A DNA stretch of 64,000 bases from positions 124,001 to 188,000 of the forward strand of contig JADLZK010011205.1 of NCBI GenBank assembly GCA_015847255.1. The letters are read 5' to 3'. The notes beneath the pieces are model-generated. The model saw nothing but the letters and a program-made list of their open reading frames with translations. It was not told the DNA's origin and did not search any database. Position 1 is the stretch's first letter; each line of letters begins with the position of its first letter. Positions 57,720 through 64,000 of the stretch are shown here, piece by piece. Both the position numbers and the translations under genes were made by a program. This DNA comes from Hyparrhenia diplandra. Its lineage: Eukaryota > Streptophyta > Magnoliopsida > Poales > Poaceae.

Positions 57720-58083
57720 CATTTTATATGCTTGGCGGTGCCAATAGTGGTGGAAATCTTGCATAAGGAAAACCATAGATTGGGTTATTTTTTGAGGTGC
57801 AGAGCTTTTCAACAAGTAATGTCTTAATGTCCAGCACAAAATGTTCATAATGTTCATAATATGGCGACGACTCATCGTAGGCTTCGTTAAAAGCTACTAG
57901 AGATAAATAACGCTCTGCTATGCCATTAATGATCCAATCATAGTTTATCTTAGAGTCTTTGGGCAATGAAATCAGTTTGTCATGCTGTAACTCTTGTGCC
58001 CCAACAACATTGCTTTGCCAATTCTTGCAATACAGGTAACTGGTACCATCAGCAATAGTTATGAACTTGAGTCTACCTTCCTC
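57720..58083 (-). pseudogene. F-box gene U5, C-terminal part only
   Basis: About 120 codons matching the C-terminal third of the intact F-box protein: GRLKFITIADGTSYLYCKN, HDKLISLPKDS, HFVLDIKTLLVEKLC, then a diverged end (FPPLLAPPSI). The frame is open up to 58083, where the CACTA element interrupts it, so the F-box domain and start are not in the window. Unless transcribed from the element, this is a dead fragment. Confidence 0.8.
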
Positions 58084-58439
58084 CACTACTACAAAAAGGC
58101 TCTTTAGGGGCGGTGAAGATGCTCATTAGGGGTGGCTCCTCCAAACCACCCCTAATAAAAACACCCTTAATGTGGTTTCACATTAGACCACATGGGCGGC
58201 TCTTGTTGTAGCCGCCCTAATAGTACACAAACATCAAGGGCGGCTCTCCGCCCCTAATGAGACCACATCGGGGGCGGCTCTTGTTGTAGCCGCCCCTAAT
58301 AGTACACAAGATCAAGGGACTTTCTTGTTGTAGCCGCCCCTACGGTTAAATTTCAGAATAAAAATATATATATATAATTCACATAAATAATTCATAATTG
58401 TCATAATATATCCATACTTCAAATAAACATATATGCATC

Positions 58440-58535
58440 ATTCAAAACTCACATACTTCAACATAAGTTTCACATAAAGTCACATACTTCAACATAAGTT
58501 TCACATAAAGTCACATACTTCAACATAAGTTTTAC
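58440..58535. repeat. 31-bp tandem repeat, three copies
   Basis: CACATACTTCAACATAAGTT followed by TCACATAAAGT repeats three times in the CACTA subterminal region. 58340-59290 otherwise has no gene apart from the last peptidase exon. Confidence 0.85.
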
Positions 58536-59289
58536 ATAGATGTCGAGATACAATTCACATAAAGTCTCAAAGTTCACAATTTCCCATCATACAAGTCACA
58601 ATTTTCCATCATACATATTTCCCATCATAAGTTGAGTCAAAGCCCTAGGCTTAGCCTTTCCAACTCACGAAGATGTTGATACTTTGGATTTTTATGCAAC
58701 TCGGAGGTACGGTCGATGAAGCTACCTTTGTGATATATAATTTGATCTAATATAAATTCACAAAGGCTACCGACGAAATCCAAGAGATGGTCATCTTTGT
58801 AAGGGTCACCACTTTTCCCTAACTGTTCTTTGACCTACACAATCACCAAAATAAGAAAGGAGTGAGCATATATATATATAGGAACACGGTGAGCATATAG
58901 AGAGAGAGAGAAAGAGAGAGAGGAGTGAGCATGTATACCAAGTTCGGGTGTCTAAGGTAGGAAATGCTGTTACTCATCGTCATGCATACATAATATCCAC
59001 AATGTACTTTGCTTAGGGTGGCTCTTTGGGGACACTTGCATATATAAAATTGTTAGGTAATGCATTTCATAATATGCAGTAATGAAATAGGTCATACTTA
59101 CGGGAACGTGTGTTTTGACGTGCAGCTTATCCTTCCTTCTTGGATTATGTCTCCCCGGTGCTTGTTAACATACCGGTGATGCGCCTGATTCGAACCGATT
59201 TCACAAATGCAACTTGTTAGTATCCAAAAGTATAAGTTAGGAGGTTATATACTAACATATAAGAGGGTTGTCGATATACATACAATTTT

Positions 59290-62065
59290 AGAATTGATAT
59301 GAAGTCTTTATACGTGGCGGTTCATAGTTCGGTGAATCATGGACCCACGCTCGGCCTATCCCGACATCGACACATATAGCAATCCGAGTGATTACTGCAC
59401 AAATTCAATCATAGGAAAATGGTGAGCTCATTCGCGTATAACATGTATTCGAAAAGCTTTATGTACAGGTTGAACTTACTTGAAGTGGTAAGGTAGCCAT
59501 ATCATAGTGTTATGTTGGAGATTTTTGAAAGCCATGGCTATATGCGCCGCCATCCTAAGGGCCTCATCCTTGATCGCCTTCTCCCGAATTGTCTCTTTCT
59601 CCTCCTTGGTCTTTCCAGATTCTAATTCTTTGCCATTCGAGATCCCATCTCTTAGGATATAAAAACGTGCTTGTGCTATTTGTCGAGGATCCACGTACCC
59701 AACTTTCAAATTAGGAACTTGTTTAGCAAGGTGTGTTTGCATCCTACAAGAGACCGCTTTTAGGTTTTACAATGTTATCAAAATATCACAATCATACCAT
59801 ATCAAGAGGGCAAAGGACTTACAGCGGTAGATGTGAACTAGATTTATGTCCATAGAACCCAGCGCGATACAACAGTATGGATGTCGTCGAAGTCAAAGGC
59901 AATATCACCACCGGGTCCTCCGAATATACCGTATGGGTAGGCACATGTTATCGTGGTTATCCCTTTTGACTCGGCGTGCAAGTACCAATCATGGAACCTT
60001 TTCATTCCACGTGGCATATCTTGGATGATATGGTTTGGTAAGAAGAGCTTGCCTCTTTCATATTTTTTCGTGCATTTCTTTGTCCATCTCGATTTCTTCT
60101 ATCTTTGGATACTTCTTTGCCGAAAAGTGATTATTCGCGGTGACTTGTTCGAAGCTTGTCGTGGAACTTCTTTGACTTGGTTCTCGGGCTTGAACGGTCA
60201 TGGGCGTACCACTTAGACATCAACGTAACGTCATTCATCGGCGTAAAGACGGGCCCTACTTTTTATTGGAGGCTTTATTCGAAGCACCAACTCGTCCCAT
60301 AGATCATCCAATGCCACCTCCTCTACCGGAGCCACCGCTCTTCAACATGAGTTTCTTTCAAAGGTCGTTTCTACAGGAGGCACCCGCTTCTCGTAGGATG
60401 TGCATTAGGTTGTGCAGCCTCAGGCTGAGAAGAGTGTGGCATCTCAGGGTTTTGTTGGTCACGAGTAGGGGAGTGTGGCATCTCTTCGTCACGAGTTGGT
60501 GACATTATATACTCCCCCTCCTCAATAACTCCCGGCAGTCGTGGAAGTGGCGAATAACTTGGTGGGGGAGGCGAGCAACCTGTCAATACGATGTCTCGTT
60601 TGTGCCATAGGATGAGCGCCGAAGCACTTGACCGAAGTTCGTTCGGTCCCCTCGGGAGTTGGGTGTTCAAATGTATAATCCATGTAATTGGGCTCCACAA
60701 AGTATGCACCTCGACCCTAGTGTAGTCCGGGCGGAATAGGCCTACAGGTGCCACTTGCCCCGAGGGGGATGTGCCATGCCCGTTGCAACAACCTTCATTG
60801 TGTTTCCCCTTCCAATGTGAACCACCAAATTGCAACTAGTTGGATCCCGTATGCGATCGACGGGGTTGTCTGCGGCGGTGGAACCTTGGTCGCTAGGAAC
60901 TTCAGGAGGGCTCCCTATTACCTCAACTTGAGCCGGCGGGGCCATAGGCAACCCTTTCTCCTCGGCGCCTTCGCTACCATAGCCTTCACTATGCTTTCAA
61001 GATCAACCACTTTCGGGCTTTACCATGTTTCTTGTAGATGTGTCTATCCTCTGCGAAGCCTTGTCTCTGTGTCATTCTTTTCCCTAAACCCCCGGTGCGA
61101 CCACGGTGCTCGGGGTTTCCCAAGGCAAAGGCTAAGCTCGTCCCTCTCTCTATAAGGTATGAATGAGCCCTTCTCCTTTTCTTGGCGTATTCAAGCATCT
61201 TTGATACTACCTCTTCGGTTTTGGGTTACTAAATTGAAGGGAAGAACCGGACGAAGCAAAGTGCTCCTTGCATGTATCCAATTCCTTCCACGTATGTTCA
61301 AAGTCTTCATCTTTACCCCTACGCTACGCCTCTTAGGTCCTTCTTAGGAAAGTGGGTTCGCCTTAAAGTAGCCCACGAGCCTAAGTGAGTAGGGTGTATG
61401 TTCATCTTCGCTTGCTCTCTCATACGAGCACTGACGGCCAATGCTTCTTGGGAAGTCTTTTGAGCCACAAGATCGTCCCATTGACTCTGTGTTAATCTTC
61501 CATACTTGTGAAACGGAGTTTTTCCCGTTTGGATATATTTGACGTTTAGTTCACCCCTCCAACGTCGGAATGACTCCCCCATTGCCCTAAAGGCAAGGCG
61601 TTTCACGGCCTCCTCGATTACCGGTGGAAACCACGAAATTGACTAGCGGCTTCTTCCATAGAAGCGTCTTGGTCTCCTCCAGGTATATTTTTCCATGTTG
61701 GGATAGGCGGGTTCAACTCGTCTCTTACAAGGGCGCCCATCGCATTATGGATTCACGTGGGAAAGGATCCTCGGGACTTACATACCCATCCTCACCATCA
61801 TCGCCGCCATCATCGTCATCCGAAGTCGTCACCATCGTCCTCACCACCGTCCTCACCATCGTCATCACCATCGTCCTCACCACCGTCCTCACCATCATCC
61901 TGTTCCATTTCTCCCTCCTTGAACGGATCAATGGTACCCATTGCTGCTATATCCTTGTCTACCTCATCGATGAACTCCTCACGGGTCATGATAGCGGTTC
62001 TTCCTCTTCTAAGGTTTTCTTATGCTCGGGGCTTTTGGCTGCAAAGTGCCTCTTGTTGGGGGCAT
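59290..62065 (-). pseudogene. CACTA accessory gene: transposase_24-like region plus C48 peptidase-like end
   Basis: Read 62065 to 59290. The start follows an acceptor (CTTCTATTAG) and an ATG (MPPTRGTLQPKAP). Next are an Asp/Glu/Gly-rich repeat segment (61790-61990), WKNIPGGDQDASME (about 61670), then FRRWRGELNVKYIQ and QSQWDDLVAQKTSQEALA (61319-61606), NPEHRGRT (60989-61198), SCNLVVHIGRGNTMKVVATG (60742-60951), a Pro-rich segment (60371-60700), and FHDWYLHAESKG...FDFDDIHTV (about 59850-60010). After an intron come 59476-59742 (VGYVDPRQIAQARF, ending MIWLPYHFK at a GTAAGT donor) and an exon near 59290-59397 with the His-Trp and VHDSPNYEPP parts of a C48 (Ulp1-type) peptidase. Frameshifts occur in the acidic repeat, near 60800, and one apparent extra C within the His-Trp codons at about 59390. 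Such genes are known passengers of grass CACTA elements. Confidence 0.7.
61800..61905. repeat. Microsatellite-like CACCATCGTCCTCACCACCG repeat
   Basis: Imperfect 6/18-bp repeats of CATCGTCCTCAC and CACCGTCCTCAC. On the minus strand they encode the Asp/Glu/Gly-rich tract of the CACTA gene; the frame changes within the repeat, a typical site of slippage. Confidence 0.8.
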
Positions 62066-62488
62066 TTTCTCGATTTAGTCTAATCTAATAGAAGGAAAAG
62101 AAGTGAGTTTACGCTTAGATGCTAGAGGGAGAGCATATAAAAAACAGGGGAGTTTAAGTGAGCATACAACTCTCAATGAAAAAAACATTTGGTAAAAATT
62201 TGGCTCATTTGTCCCCTTGTCATCTCATCCATTCTTAACGGTTGCTTATAGAAGCCATCCTAGTTTAGAAGGTCACGAGAGGGGTCTCAAAATCATCATA
62301 GCCGCCAAAGCCCAATAAAAAATTTCATCATTGCATATGCCACTGCCTCAGCCCAATAAAAAAAATTCATCATTGCACATCATTGCATATGCCACTGCCT
62401 CAGCCCAATAAAAAAAATCATATAGCTGCTGTAATCAAGTTTAAATATGCACAGGCAGCAAGTATATAGAAATTTGACTCAGATTCGA

Positions 62489-62736
62489 GTATATAGAAAT
62501 TCGAGTAAGGTAGGACAGAGGTAACAGCAAGTATATAGCCAACAGCAAGTATATAGAAATTCGAGTAAGGTAGGACAGAGGTAACAGCAAGTATATAGCC
62601 AACAGCAAGTATATAGAAATTCGAGTAAGGTAGGACAGAGGTAACAGCAAGTATATAGCCAACAGCAAGTATATAGAAATTCGAGTAAGGTAGGACAGAG
62701 GTAACAGCAAGTATATAGCCAACAGCAAGTATATAG
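62489..62736. repeat. 60-bp tandem repeat, about four copies
   Basis: The lines starting 62521, 62581 and 62641 are identical over 60 bp; partial copies lie on both sides. Because 60 is a multiple of three, frames stay open through all copies and encode artificial 20-residue hydrophobic repeats (such as LLLAIYLLLPLSYLTRISIY). Confidence 0.95.
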
Positions 62737-64000
62737 CACCTATATCAAGTTTAAATGGCTAAGTTTAGTAAACTGAAACAAGAGAGCAGCCCCTGCCAAC
62801 CAGCCGGCATCAGCCAGCATGCATATATAAGATTTGACTCAGATTCAATGCAAGTACAAGTGAACTAAGTGGACAGCATGCATATATACATTTATAAGTG
62901 AACTAAGTGGACAATAAGTGGACAACATGCATATACACAGCCAGCTCATGATATAAAAAAATTGTCCAAGCATTTAAAGAATCAGATCCAAGCATAGCTG
63001 CTGTAATCAAGTTTAAATATGCCCAGGCAGCACCTATATCACAGGCAGCAAAGACATAGCACATAGCAAAGTTGTCCCAGGCAGCACCTATATCAAGTCA
63101 CTAAATGGCTAAGTTTAGTAAACTGAAACAAGAGAGCAGCCATGCCAACCAGCCGGCATAAGCCAACCATTATTTGATGATTCAGTACATACAAGGTGAA
63201 GTGGCATGATAAAAGGATGTCTTATCAACCATATATCCACTTATTATGTGCCAAAAGTACAAGTTGCGGTGTTTGGTTCAACTAGTAGCTCCTAAATTTA
63301 GTCACATTTAGCTTTTTATCATCCAAACATCTCTAATAAATAGGACTAAAGTCACTAAAGTTTAGTAGGGCAAATCAGACAATTGATCTTTTTCGAAAAC
63401 TCATACAAAACCTTTTCGAAAATACGAGAGTGCACAATAGAAACTGAAACAAAGATGGCGTATCTAGCCTAGGACATGTCACTAGTAGCTTTATAGTGAG
63501 GAGCAAAATTAGATACGACCAGCCCGTCACTTTTTACAAGCAAAAGATGACAATGGCTGACCTTGGCTTGCAATAAAAAAGTGATGTAGGGATAGGGATG
63601 GATTCATATCGGATTCATTTGGAAACAAATTCATATGGCATCATAGGCAGTGGCATAATAGTGCTCAGCTAAAAAAATGTGTAGGCATCACAGGCAGCAT
63701 AATAGTTCTCAAAATTCTCAAAAATGTGTAGGCATCACAGGCATAATAGTTCTCAAAATTCTTCATAGGCACCAGCAGTCCAGCTAGGGGAAGAATTCAG
63801 GGACTCACCAGCCAAACAATGGCATCACAGGCCCCATTAGGTGCTCACCAGCCAAACAATGGCATCACAGGAGGTACTCACCTGGCAAAAAATGGCATCA
63901 GAGGGACTCACCAGCAGCAAGGGGAAGAAGGTAGGGTTCCCGGCGTGGTGGAGCTGAGGGCAATCGGATCCCGGCGGCAACCAGGGTGGAGCTGAGGACG
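62737..64000. other. CACTA interior with dispersed direct repeats and possible first exon
   Basis: GCTGCTGTAATCAAGTTTAA occurs at about 62427 and 62999, and TAAGTTTAGTAAACTGAAAC at about 62760 and 63109. At 63790-63920 a 45-50-bp unit with CTCACC(A/T)G and AATGGCATCA repeats three times, placing donor-like GTGAGT on the minus strand. The GC-rich end after 63900 may be the 5' exon of the element transcript. Confidence 0.45.

Larger units (their letters stand above)
58084..64000 (-). mobile_element. CACTA transposon, left end and body (runs off the window)
   Basis: Begins CACTACTACAAAAAGGCTC at 58084, cutting the U5 F-box reading frame. The first 270 bp carry repeated GGGGCGGCT/AGCCGCCCC subterminal motifs. 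The body carries a decayed minus-strand gene with transposase_24-like and C48-peptidase-like parts. The right end is beyond 64000, so the target duplication cannot be confirmed (left candidate CTC, 58081-58083). A TNP2-type transposase is not seen in this part. Confidence 0.85.

Noticed and set aside
62441..62739. Two 86-95 codon hydrophobic-repeat frames resembling membrane proteins
   Set aside because: Both are by-products of the 60-bp tandem repeat and appear in two frames at once.

Overview
The window is nuclear DNA of a flowering plant, almost certainly a grass (Poaceae). The evidence is a tandem grass-type F-box gene family, GC-rich first exons, GT-AG introns, and a dense mix of grass-style LTR, LINE, CACTA, Helitron-like and MITE insertions. 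No rRNA, tRNA, CRISPR array or organellar gene was seen. Most open frames in the GC-rich stretches are chance frames.

The backbone is a tandem family of F-box genes, all on the minus strand. Five units are recognisable. U1 (about 1.88-13.0 kb) has a frameshifted F-box gene. U2 (about 13.26-14.1 kb) keeps only the 3' region, next to short spliced exons of an unrecognised gene. U3 (about 15.3-18 kb) is a pseudogene. U4 (about 40.0-43.3 kb) has the only intact gene, 381 codons at 41801-42946. U5 (about 50.9-58.08 kb) keeps only the 3' half of its gene. Because the units are paralogous, each serves as the empty-site control for insertions in the others, so many element ends can be placed to the base.

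Insertions by region. 2222-7497: CACTA transposon (TSD CAG) with a nested 2.1-kb Copia element (4551-6696, TSD GAGAG). 8268-11400: GC-rich LINE-tailed element with a 16-bp TSD. 19.48-21.18 kb: two unrelated tandem arrays on either side of a TATA-bearing segment. 21857-22563: miniature LTR element (TRIM). 25824-32203: second, 6.4-kb copy of the Copia family (TSD ATAAT) without detectable pol. 32.6-33.7 kb: Gypsy-like end. 33777-33984: Tourist-like MITE. 34.4-38.2 kb: two tandem, decayed copies of an element-type gene. 40759-40893 and 41414-41668: a MITE and a retroinsertion in the U4 3' region. 43294-49118: antisense LINE with a 15-bp TSD, a broken reverse transcriptase and a nested Helitron-like segment. 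51074-51237: hAT-type MITE. 51712-53263: TIR element with a GC-rich body. 53666-57653: Helitron-like insertion carrying a five-exon gene on the plus strand, interrupted in the available sequence by one frameshift. 58084 to the window end: a CACTA element that cuts the U5 F-box gene and carries a decayed transposase_24/C48-peptidase type gene.

The candidates most likely to make functional protein are the U4 F-box gene, the small secreted-type ORF at 90-494, and, if its single frameshift is not real, the gene inside the 53666-57653 insertion. The remaining coding traces are element genes or decayed paralogues.
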